Assembly: GCF_020283565.1 (NCBI RefSeq)
Contig: NC_060065.1
Span: forward strand, 20,002,866 to 20,066,865
Direction of reading: 5' to 3'
Source of the DNA: Trifolium pratense
Lineage: Eukaryota; Streptophyta; Magnoliopsida; Fabales; Fabaceae
DNA length: 64,000 bases
Under the pieces are notes generated by a model that worked only from the letters and a program-made list of their open reading frames with translations, was not told the DNA's origin and ran no database searches. The position numbers and the translations under genes are program-made. This document shows, one piece after another, positions 46,932 through 56,996 of this stretch. Each line of letters starts with the position of its first letter. Position 1 is the first letter of the stretch.

Positions 46932-48206
46932 TGATAGAAATTTAGCAAGTGTACTAAATCGCCGTCAAGTAGTATAATAAATCGTTCTTTCCGCAGGGAT
47001 TGTTGTAATTCAAATGGAAATTGAAGGCATACTTAAGAAAATTGATATAATAGTAACAAAGGGGGGAGTTTTGCTTGGTTCAAAGTTTTGATCATAAACT
47101 TAAGAAATGACTTAAAATTCAAATTGATAAAGAAAAGCGATTGATCCTTATGGTTCATCTAATTACTATTTCTCTTGGTAATTTCATGTATGGGAACAAA
47201 TTACTCAATTTAGTTTCATGATTAGATTAAACATAATTGATTATGCCCAATGTCTTGGTAACACAATCCTCTCCCTTGATCATCAATTCCTAATGTCTTA
47301 GGTAATCTATGATCAATTGAGGAATAAAAACTTTAATCCTTAAAATCTCAATTAACAATCCAAAATATCTTAAGTGAAAGTCAATTGATCAATTATTCCT
47401 AGATCGATGATTCATTCCTATTTTCATAGTAAAACAAATAATTGAAATCATCATATAATTGGCCAAATCATATAAAGCATTAAGCATAAGGAATAATCAA
47501 TAGAAACTAACTTCGTAATTCATTCATCATATCAAATGACAATCACATTGTTCAAGATCAAAAGTAATTAGAATCCCCTAAAGATCAATCATAAAGATTT
47601 AGCCAAACATGTTCAAATAAGAAATTACATTAACATGAGTGAAAGAAATCATCATTACAAGAAGGGATTAGATGTGTTTCCACCCTTGAATCCTTGCTTG
47701 AATGCCTCTTTGATCCTCTGAAATAGCCGTCAAAAATCAGTTCTTGATCCAATATTTCGTAACCCTAAAATGAGAAACTGTTTCCAATTTATAGTGCAGT
47801 TTTCGTGCCAAGCCAGGCTTGGTTCTGCCCAAGCTGGGCGCAACAGGCAGTGGCTCAGACAGAAAAATAAGATTTTTCTGAGCCAGGCTTGGTTTTCCTG
47901 AGCCAGGCTTCGTTGACAGCAATAACACCAAATTTGATTCCTTTCTTCCAATCCGAGAAACATTAAAACTCAATGTAATTCCTTGTATTATTGAACCCAC
48001 TTGGGTTGGTGCATTGGTATTGGCTTGGGACCTAAGAGTGTGCTCCTCTTGAGGTCTGAGGTTCGATTCTCTCTGGTGCCAATTTGGGTGGGCTAATTTA
48101 GCTTATTCAAAAAAAAATTCCTTGTATTATTGTACTAAAATATGGTAAAAACTACTTGTTTGCTTGCATTTGCTTAAAAGAACATAGAAATGACATGAAG
48201 TCATCA
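46932..48206. mobile_element. Solo LTR, 1275 bp
   Basis: Begins TGATAGAAATTTAGCAAG, ends GAAGTCATCA, and is flanked by the 5-bp duplication GTGGT (46927-46931 and 48207-48211). The matching position downstream of gene D (near 63010) is uninterrupted, which fixes both ends. No internal region or second LTR is present, so it is probably the product of LTR-LTR recombination. A SINE (47999-48110) lies inside. Confidence 0.82.
47999..48110 (+). mobile_element. tRNA-derived SINE nested in the solo LTR
   Basis: CACTTGGGTTGGTGCATTGG, a B-box-like GGTTCGATTCTC, then GGTGCCAATTTGGGTGGGC: the same family as 28514-28650. The sequence CCTTGTATTATTG occurs on both sides (near 47981 and 48120), a probable target-site duplication. 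Confidence 0.75.
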
Positions 48207-48632
48207 GTGGTCATTGATTTTCGTTGAACATCACTTCTCTTTTTATTATTTATTTATTAAAATTATTAATATACAAGTATTTAAATATTTTTAAGTTTTC
48301 AAAGAAAAATAAAAACTGATTTAGGGTGGTGTAGAAAGAAATTATTTTGGGCTTAGTAAAAAAATTGTTTGGGCCTAGTTAAAATATTGTTTTGGATTGA
48401 TTATACACAAATTTAATTATAAGAAAAATCATATTTTTGAAATAATTAATAAATCTATTTTTTTAATCAATTAATTAGTATATTTTGATTTATTTTTAAA
48501 ATTCATATAGATATTTTAATAGACCGATATCGGGAGGATATCCATCCATTTAAAATATCATAATGGTTAAATTTGATGGATCATATTTTAATAGATGGAT
48601 TGGATATTTTAAAGAAAATTTTAGTGGATTCT

Positions 48633-49110
48633 AATACATCCAAATTCATCCATTTTGTCACCCCTAATCAGAATCCAAAATTGTGGATCGTAGCTTAAGT
48701 GCTAGAGAATAGGCTAATTTCATTTACTCATGACTTAAAACCGAATGATCTTACAAACTAACAAACATAGAAGTGAAAGATCTTTTCAACTAAATGATTT
48801 TGTGTTCCTTATATTGAAATCTTACCAGCAACATTCCATGTGTGCTCACAATGTTCATAGGTTGTTCCAAAAATCTATGGTCTGTTTGAAGTCATTGATA
48901 TGGTTGGTAAATTAGCATATAAGCCAAAACTTCCAATTGGAGCTGAGAACTAAAATGTCTTTCATGTATCACCTATGAAGCACAGACACAGACACCGGAC
49001 ACGACACAGACACTGACACGTCGACACTGATAAAAATTTGAAAAGTGACATAATTTAGTGTAGTCATAAATGTCGGTGTCGGACACGGAGACCGACACGT
49101 GTCTGACACG
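48633..49110. other. Unique spacer after duplication copy 1
   Basis: Beyond 48632 the two duplication copies stop matching. The stretch contains a gypsy integrase-end relic (48863-48953) and a run of GACAC/CGGACAC-type short repeats (48980-49110). No gene. Confidence 0.5.
48863..48953 (+). pseudogene. Ty3/gypsy polyprotein relic
   Basis: The frame reads VPKIYGLFEVIDMVGKLAYK, then PKLPIGAEN and a stop. This resembles the C-terminal domain after the gypsy integrase (pattern GPY-x-I-x-x-x-x-G-x-x-AYKLxLP). Only about 30 residues remain, with no flanking domains. Confidence 0.55.
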
Positions 49111-49728
49111 CAGGGGCGGATCCAGTGTGGTGTGAGGGGGTGCACCTGCACACCCTGGATTTTCAAAACTTGCACTAAGTTTCCTGTACTTTAATATTCT
49201 GACCACCCTGAAATATTTGTTTTGCACCTTACACCCATAAATTTTGCACTTAAGCCCCAAAATTCCTCCCATCAATTGACGCTGGCCAGCTTTTTGGCAG
49301 AGATCATTGACTACTTTCAATAGTTTTCTGACGCACAACTTTTTATGTACTACTTAGTATTACTTCAATTTACAGTAACTTACAGAGTATAATAGTATTT
49401 TTTTAAATCTAAACCAATGTTCAAAATCCAAACCAAGGGATAGAAACGGTGGGGTTTAGCATGCACAAATTGTACAATTTGTGCATGAATGCACAACTTT
49501 ATGCAATTAAATGTGGACCATTGATATAATATAAATATATTCTAATGGTTGAGATTCATTTTGGTTTTTTACTTGTAACTTTTTTGGTGACTTATTGTAG
49601 AGAGGAAAAAAAAATTGCGGCCCCACCAATCATTATTAAAATAACATAAAATTCTGTTTTTTTTGCCCAAATATTTTTATGAGGCCATAGTTTATGTTTG
49701 TTTTTAATCTCAATTAAATTTCTATATA

Positions 49729-49853
49729 CTCCCTCCGTCCCGAAATATAAGGGAAAATGGGTCAACAAAAGTTGATGTATTTAGCCCAAATTTTTAACCA
49801 AATACATCAACTTTTGTTGACCAATTTTCCCTTATATTTCGGGACGGAGGGAG
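49729..49853. mobile_element. Stowaway MITE, nearly all hairpin
   Basis: 125 bp flanked by TA. The two arms, about 54 bases each, pair almost perfectly (CTCCCTCCGTCCCGAAATAT outward, ATACATCAACTTTTGTTGA inward) around a loop of about 17 bases. Confidence 0.92.
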
Positions 49854-50502
49854 TATTATTGTACAGTTTTTCAATATATTCTACGTCGATGAGGGCAACT
49901 AAATTTTAAAAAATCATCTATAAGATTGTTTATAATATTTATCTTATGTTAAAAATTCTAAATTTTTATCGAAAGTTATCTTTAGTATAAATTCTACATT
50001 TACAAAAATTTCGGGTTCTATTTGTTTTTTTTTTGTTTTTTTTTTTTGCGTTTTTGTGGTAGAGAAGCTATCTTTTTTAATGGGCTGCAGTATAAATACA
50101 TGTCTCCATTTCACCTCCATTTCTTTAATTTCTGCTGTAGTAACTGATGTACTAATTTGAGAATTTGAATCAAACAAGTGTTCATTTGTGTGGTATCTGT
50201 TCATGTTTATTTGTTTGCTACAGTGTCTCTCAATCAACTTTAGAGAAGAAGATGAATTGCTATATATTAAGTTTGTTTTTAATCTCAATTATATTTCTAT
50301 ATATTATTTGAACAAAAAAAAAATATTCTATATCTTATTGTACCGTTATGAGGGCAACTAAATTTTAAAAAATCATCTATAAGATTGTTTATAATATTTG
50401 GTTGAAATTAGAGTGAAGTGGAATGATATGATGAAAAATATGGTTGTGATTAGTTGACAGTATAAATGCATATTAATTTTTCTATAATTTATTTTATTAT
50501 TA

Positions 50503-51627
50503 CTAGCGGGCTAGAGTCTGTCTGTGTCTAACTTATGTCTACAAAAAAAAATTTCTCTAATTTATTTTATTATTACCAGCAGGCTAGAGCCTGCTTATGT
50601 CTAACTTATGTCCAAAAAAAGACATACCTTATGTTATGGTGAGTTTGTTAATAAAAAAATTTTGCTATTAAAAAATGACGTGTCTTATGTTATGATGAAT
50701 TTGTTAATAAAAGATTTTTATTGCTAAAAGGAATAAGGATATTGTTGGTATTTTGAAAAATCGACACAAAAAATAGTTGTATCCTCTTTATATTAACTTA
50801 TAAGGCTTAAATATCACATTAGTCCCTGTATGTTCCCGATTTTTTGGTTATAGTACCAATATGTTGTTTTTTTAAAACAGCCCCTACATGTCCAATTCCT
50901 TTTGGTTTTCGTCCATCCCCTCTCAAAAATGCTGATGTGGCAAATGAATGACCAAAATAAAAAAAAAATTATTATTGAAGGACCAAAACCAAAAAATAAA
51001 GTTTAAAATCCCTAAAATTAAAAAAAAATGTTTTTACTTTAACGTTTTTTAATTTTAAAAATAAATAAAAAAACAATTTTTTTTATGTAACACAAGTTAT
51101 ATTATTAACAACTTTTTAGTGCCTTAATGGTCACTTGTTATTAGTTTGTGCAATATTAAGTCTCTATTTGAATTAACTTATTTTTTAGCATGTCCTAAAC
51201 CAATTTTAGCATACTGTGAACAAGTTTTTACACTATAGGCTTATGGATTTTAAATTTTAGCACTCTTATATATATATATATTTTAAATTTTTTTTCTATT
51301 TTAAAAAAAAATTGATTTTTTTTAAAGTAAAAAATGTTAAAAAATTGTTTTTTTTTTTTTTAAAAAAATTATTCTAGGGATTATTTTTTTTGGTTTTGGT
51401 CTTTCATTAAATATTTTTTTTTGTTTTGGTCCTTCATTTGTCATGTCAGCATGTCATATGTCATGGCGTTAGCCACATCAGCATTTTTGAGAGGGGATGA
51501 ACGGAAACCAAAAGGAATTGGACATGCAAGGACTGTTTTTTTTTAAAAAAACATACAGGGACTAAAATCAAAAAAACGAGAACATACAGGGACCAATGTG
51601 ATATTTAAGCCTAAATATAAATATAGA
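50503..51627 (-). mobile_element. Helitron interrupted by a Harbinger-like element
   Basis: On the minus strand it starts TCTATATTTATATTTA after A (51628), continues after the nested element as AATATAAAGAGGATACAAC, and ends CCCGCTAG before T (50502). These ends match the Helitron at 9693-9878. An inner hairpin AGCAGGC-TCTA-GCCTGCT (50578-50595) suggests a second, older end. Non-coding. Confidence 0.68.
50804..51611. mobile_element. Harbinger-like MITE with long inverted ends
   Basis: 808 bp. The ends are imperfect inverted repeats of about 130 bases starting GGCTTAAATATCACATT, flanked by TAA (50801-50803 and 51612-51614). A 3-bp TWA duplication is the mark of PIF/Harbinger. The inner arm includes GCTGATGTGGC and its complement. 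No transposase is present. It sits inside the 5' end of a Helitron. Confidence 0.78.
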
Positions 51628-52260
51628 TTACTATTATTATTTTATTAATGTTAGTTGTACTTGGTGCTTGGTTGAAGATGGGGTGGACTGGAGTTACTGT
51701 AAAAACACAAAAAACAAAATAGATGGGCTGGGGGGTGTGGATTCTATAATAGACGTATATAACTTAATCTATTAAAATATCATTTCACAAATTTATAAAA
51801 AAAATAATTATAACAGATAGTAACCGGATTTACGATCAATTGAAGGTGAAAAGTGAATTTGTGCATGTGCACAAAATGATGTTTTTGTGCAGGCTAAATC
51901 CCACCGATAGAAACACTTGATAATCATATCACCTTGTGCGTAAAATCTTCAACCAGTATGCTATGTGGTAGTTTTTAATAATGTATCCATATTAACATTG
52001 GTATTGTGTGTATGCAAATTTAATAAAATATTATGTTTTAAAAAAAATAATTTAAAAATTTATGCATTTAATATCTCAAAAATTTTAAAAATTATCTTTC
52101 CAACATTAAATTGGAAGACAAATTATTCAACTACATGCATCGACATAAATATTTTTGAAGACTAAAGTGTGTTATTATTTTAAAAAAAAATTAAAATTTT
52201 AAAAGACCAAAAAGTTTGCACCCACTGACCCAGGGTCCTGGATCCGCCACTGCTGACACG

Positions 52261-52612
52261 GACACGCCTAATCTGAGGAATGTCGATGCTTCCTAGATCA
52301 CTACTCAAATTGTGACCAAATCCTACTACTACACCTTCAACACCTTCCAGCCATGTCCGCATCAAATGTTCTATAACTGATTTTGGCCCGAGAAATGGTC
52401 AAATGTGGGCGTATAGCTACAACTAAGGTCATGGTTCAGTGGACGGATACACCCCCGTAACTTGCTACTTGTGAGTTAAGTTATGATCTCCACAAAAAGT
52501 TTGCCAATTTCCATCCTTGCGGTAAAGAGTGTTCTTCAAGGAGAGGGTATTGTGACAACATATTCTAGGCTCTTTTTTTAATAATAAACTTTGTTTATTT
52601 TCAATTTCTATT
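52261..52612. other. Spacer between the hAT element and duplication copy 2
   Basis: About 350 bases with no gene or repeat I can name. It contains the left breakpoint region of duplication copy 2. Confidence 0.4.
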
Positions 52613-53053
52613 TTTGACCAATTGAGGGTTCTGACCAAATAAAGTTGAGTGTAGTGTCATTGAATAAAGTGTCGTGGAGTGAAAGTCACCGAAAACATCG
52701 GCTCTTGAAATATAGATGTATTGTTAGGAGTTTGGTATTGGGGAGTCGCTCCTAAATAGTGTAAGTCAAGAGACTCTTAATCTGTTAGTCTTTTGAGTTG
52801 AACTTTATCTTTAAACTTATATGTTCCTAACATAATCAACGCAGTTTGGTCATTGTAGAAATATAATTTCCTACTAACTAGAGTCCCACTAAGTAGGAAT
52901 GTGAGAGAAGCTAATTGTAATTATAAGGTGCAAATTACATGGAATGCTACAAATCTTAACCATTCAAGACTAAATTGGCCATGATTATCTCATTTCACAC
53001 ATATATAGACTTCTTTATCTTTATTGTATCTTTAATATACTACTATTTTCAAG

Positions 53054-53525
53054 GATGGAAGAAATGCAGATGCACCTGATGTTCTTCCTGATGGGTACAA
53101 AGTGGAAAAGGGTGACGGAGTGTACTACTTGGCCTATGCTATGGGTCGAATGTCATCCATTTGGGGGGAAGATGCTGAGGAATTCCGTCCTGAACGATGG
53201 ATTAACAACGGAATTTTCCAACCCGAATCGCCATTCAAATTTGTAGCATTCCATGTAATTTGCACCTTTATTTTCCTTTGAATTTGCTTTATATTTGTTA
53301 TGATACATTATGGTGTATAAGTTTCCAACTGTTTGATTGTAGGCTGGACCTCGTATGTGCTTAGGGAAGGATTTTGCATACAGACAAATGAAAATAGTAG
53401 CAATGGCTATTCTTCATTTCTTCAAATTTAAATTGGCAAATGGGACACAAAATGTGACTTATAAGGTCATGTTTACCCTTCACTTGGACAAGGGTCTCCC
53501 TCTCGATGCATTTCCAAGGTCATGA
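53054..53525 (+). pseudogene. Orphan last two exons of P450 gene B
   Basis: Exact counterparts of gene B exons 4 (53054-53254) and 5 (53343-53525) at a constant offset of 18317 bases. They encode 127 residues running from the segment before LPDGY, through PERW, to the heme loop and stop. Exons 1-3 (membrane anchor, I helix, ExxR) are absent because the duplication began in intron 3. The coding frame is intact and splice sites are preserved, but it cannot make a P450. A transcript from upstream sequence could still splice into it. Confidence 0.93.
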
Positions 53526-53929
53526 TCACTCATGAGTGAGGTGACATGGAAAGCATAGCAGCTCATTATGCAGAGTATTTCTAGTGTTTTAGATTTTTAT
53601 GGAGGGAGAGAAAATTAAATGTGGAGAAATGTGAAATTCGAACCCGATCACTTTAATAATATCCTCAATAGCTACCATTTGAGCTATACTTATGAAACTG
53701 CAATTTTTCTATTATAATTTAGAAACGAGAGGTATTATTTTAAAATGTATGAAATATTAGGTACAGTGGGGGGCCACAATTTTAAAGCCCTTGTGATATT
53801 AAAGGTTTGCACCAACTGGCAATGGCAACTGCACACCCTTCCAACTGTCCTGCAAAATGCCACACTTTTATGCTACTACTAGTTAACCCATTTCGCCGTT
53901 TGGTAGTAACAACCGTCTTTTTGATCGAT

Positions 53930-54107
53930 GTAACAGCTCGGATCCATTTTCTACGTATTTAGTAGGCAATCTCGGTTGTCACCTCACGATCTTCTCCACC
54001 CCCTCTCTAGTGGAGTTTTTGCCTTCCGTGGGAATCGAACCACGTACCATGGGATTCAAATACGTGTTCAATCAATTCCCACCACCAATTGGGCTACTTG
54101 ACAAAAA
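53930..54107 (-). mobile_element. tRNA-derived SINE (copy of 35613-35790)
   Basis: Same sequence and orientation as its counterpart, with a few substitutions (for example, the terminal GCCCGGACCCC of copy 1 reads GCTCGGATCCA). Confidence 0.72.
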
Positions 54108-54454
54108 GAATGTATAATTTATTTGATGTGCTTACTTTAAAATTTAAATATACTTAATTAATTGTTGCTTTCACAAATTTTATTTTTCTTTTGGTGTAGC
54201 TTTCACAAATTTTAGTCTAATTGAATCGAACCATCCTAACATGATCTTCATTAATTAGTTTGGTTTGTGACTTAAATTTCTTATAAAAAAATTACAAAAA
54301 TTGAACCAACAATTTTTTATTTGTTCAACTTTATTTCCTGTGCAAAAAGTCGAACTAAATCAACTTCACACGCATGTGTCTATATAGTTTGGTATTCAAA
54401 ATTAGTTGCAATTATAAATATTTAAATTGAAAGAAACAATTACATAGAACATAT

Positions 54455-55433
54455 TTATATACCAGTTAGAATTTATCCCGTGTAAAATAGTTTTTTTTAA
54501 AAATTTATTAGTAAAAGCTTGTCTCACATATGATAATTATTTTGCGTTTTTTATCAATGATAATTTATCCAGTATATGATAGTTAAAATTTATATATCGG
54601 TTAGAAGTTATCCCGTGTAAAATAGTTTTTTTTTTTAAACAAAAAATTATTAGTAAGAACTTGTGTCACATATGATAATCATTTTGAATCTTTTATCAGT
54701 GATAATTTATTCGGTACATGATAGTTAAAATTTATATATCAGTTAGAATATACATCGTGTAAAATAGTTTTTTTTTGAAATTTTTATTAGTAAGAACTTG
54801 TGTCACATATGATAATCATTTTGAATCTTTTATCAGTGATAATTTATCCAGTATATGATAGTTAAAATTTATATATCAGTTAGAATTTACCTCGTGTAAA
54901 ATAGTTTTTTTTAAAAAAAAAAATTTATTAGTAAGAACTTGTGTCACATAGGATAATTATTTTGAATTTTTTATCAGTGATAATTTATCCAGTATATGAT
55001 AGTTAAAGTTTATATATCAGTTAGAATTTATGCCGTGTAAGATAGTTTTTTTCGAAATTTTTATTAGTAAGAACTTGTGTCACATATGATAATTATTTTG
55101 AATTTTTTATCAGTGATAATTTGTCCTGTATATGATAGTTAAAATTTATATATCAGATAGAATTTACCCCATGTAAAATAGTTTTTTTGAAATTTTTATT
55201 AGTTAGAACTTGTCTCACATATGATAATTATTTTGAAATTTTTATCGGTGATAATTTGTCCCGTATTTAAAATTTATATATCAGTTAAAATTTATCCCGT
55301 GTAAAATAGTTTTTTTTGAAATTTATATTAGTAAGAACTTGTCTCACGTATGATAATTATTTTAAAACTTTTATCGGTGATAATTTGTTCCATATATTAT
55401 AGTTAAAATTTATATCAGTTAAAATTTACATTA
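54455..55433. repeat. Tandem repeat array, copy 2
   Basis: Counterpart of 36140-37115 with the same number and order of units. The array was copied as a block and has not since expanded or contracted. Confidence 0.88.
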
Positions 55434-55867
55434 GTAAGAATCGCCAATTTTTAAAAAATATTTTACATACTGATTTTTTTACTGACTATATTTGTAAATA
55501 AAAAAATATTTTACATGTAATTTGAAAAAGAATTATGAAAGGTTTTTTTGCATAAAGCGTGATCTTGATGTAATTTGTCTGTGATGAAGTTCTTCATGTT
55601 GTTATTGTTTGTTAGATAGAAAAAAAATATTTTTAAATTTTTCTGCAAGCAACTTAATCAAACTTTTAGAAAAAAATGTAGTTTAACATGAGTAGAGAAA
55701 GAAAGAATGGAAACAAAGAAAGAAGATGTGAGGAGAGAGGAAATGAAATGAAAATTTGCGTAGAAGATATAATAGAATTTTGAATAAGTGAATAGAGGAA
55801 AAAAAAATTGAATTTGAAATTTGATGTCATAGATTGGGAACCAAAATTGGAAGAAGGAAAAAGAGTC

Positions 55868-56488
55868 TCAATTGGTAGTGGGAATGGATTGAACATGTAC
55901 TTGAACCCCAGGGTACATGGTTCGATTCCCACGGAAGGCAAAAACTCTACTAGTGAGGGGGTAGAGAAGATCGTGAGGTGGCAGTCGGGATTGCCTACTA
56001 AATACGTAGAAAAGGGGCCCGGGCTGTTACAAAAAACCCGGAGCTGCCACCTCACGATCTTCTCCACCCCCCTCTCTAGTGAAGTTTTTGTCTTCCGTGG
56101 GAATCGAACCATGTACCCTAGGGTTCAAGTACATGTTCAATCCATTCCCACTAACAGCCCGGGCCCCTTTTCTAGGTATTTAGTAGGCAATCTCGGCTGT
56201 CACCTCACGATCTTCTCCACCCCCCTCTCTAGTGGAGTTTTTGTCTTCCGTGGGAATCAAACCATGTACCCTGGGGTTCAAATACGTGTTCAATCCATTC
56301 CCACTACCAATTGAGCTACGTAGCCCAATTGGTAGTGGGAATGGATTGAACACGTATTTGAACCCCAGGGTACGTGGTTCGATTCCCACTGAAGGCAAAA
56401 ACTCCACTAGAGAGGGGGGTGGAGAAGATCGTGAGGTGATAGCCGGGATTGCCTACTAAATACCTAGAAAAGGGGCCCGGGCTATTAC
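55868..56488. repeat. Inverted SINE cluster, copy 2
   Basis: Same four-member arrangement as 37550-38170; palindrome centre near 56319. Few substitutions, so the hairpin-forming capacity is kept. Confidence 0.86.
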
Positions 56489-56996
56489 AAGTTATGTCAC
56501 CGTCATATGGTTTATTTGTAACTTGAAGGGTCTTTTTCATGTGGTTGACTTAGATGGCTTGGTTCAATCTCAATGATACCTTTCCTTTTCACTCACAAAA
56601 TGTCATATGACTTAGATGGCTTTGTTAGTTGTATACTTTTAGTTTAGTAATCAAATTTTGGGACACCAATTGCCCTTACTTTAGACACATGGCAGCATCT
56701 TAAGTAAGAGCAATTGAGAGTTTTTCAGAACAATCAATTTTTTTTTTGGTACATAGAACGATCAACTTTCTTATATAAATTAAATAGATTTTATTCTTGT
56801 CTGCGAGGGACCAAAAATTTAATAGTTTGCACCCCCTTAGCAGCCGGGGCGGCACTGATTAGGTAGCTATTGTTGTCCAAAATTCATGGAGACATATGTC
56901 TAATCTGCAATGCATTATTATAAATTTGATTCTAGGATCAAAGCATATCTAAACAAAAACATTTAATTCTGCCAGAACATAAACATTTTACTATCC

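Larger units (their letters stand above)
34296..48632. repeat. Segmental duplication, copy 1
   Basis: From intron 3 of gene B, through exons 4-5, SINE and tandem arrays and all of gene C, to about 2.5 kb downstream. Copied at 52613-63437. Over the first 3.2 kb the two copies keep a constant offset of 18317 bases, so almost no indels separate them. Later size differences come from transposons. Confidence 0.95.
49111..52252. mobile_element. hAT-like element, 3.1 kb, with nested insertions
   Basis: Flanked by the 8-bp duplication CTGACACG (49103-49110 and 52253-52260), with inverted ends CAGGGGCGGATCCAG and CTGGATCCGCCACTG. An 8-bp duplication and CAG...CTG ends indicate hAT. No transposase reading frame is seen. 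Inside are a Stowaway MITE, a Helitron and a Harbinger-like element. Confidence 0.88.
53526..56996. other. Spacer between the B exon fragment and gene D
   Basis: Near-exact repeat of 35209-38564: one SINE (53930-54107), the tandem array (54455-55433), the SINE cluster (55868-56488), then the gene D promoter with TATAAAT at 56919-56925. A 115-base stretch at about 56550-56664 is absent from copy 1. Confidence 0.7.

Noticed and set aside
48973..49338. Two minus-strand open frames rich in VSVSVS/CVCV
   Set aside because: Products of GACAC-type short repeats and the end of the hAT-like element; no domain.
53054..53525. Complete fifth P450 gene
   Set aside because: Only the last two exons are present; upstream sequence is intron 3 of gene B, then unrelated spacer, with no exons for the anchor, I helix or ExxR.
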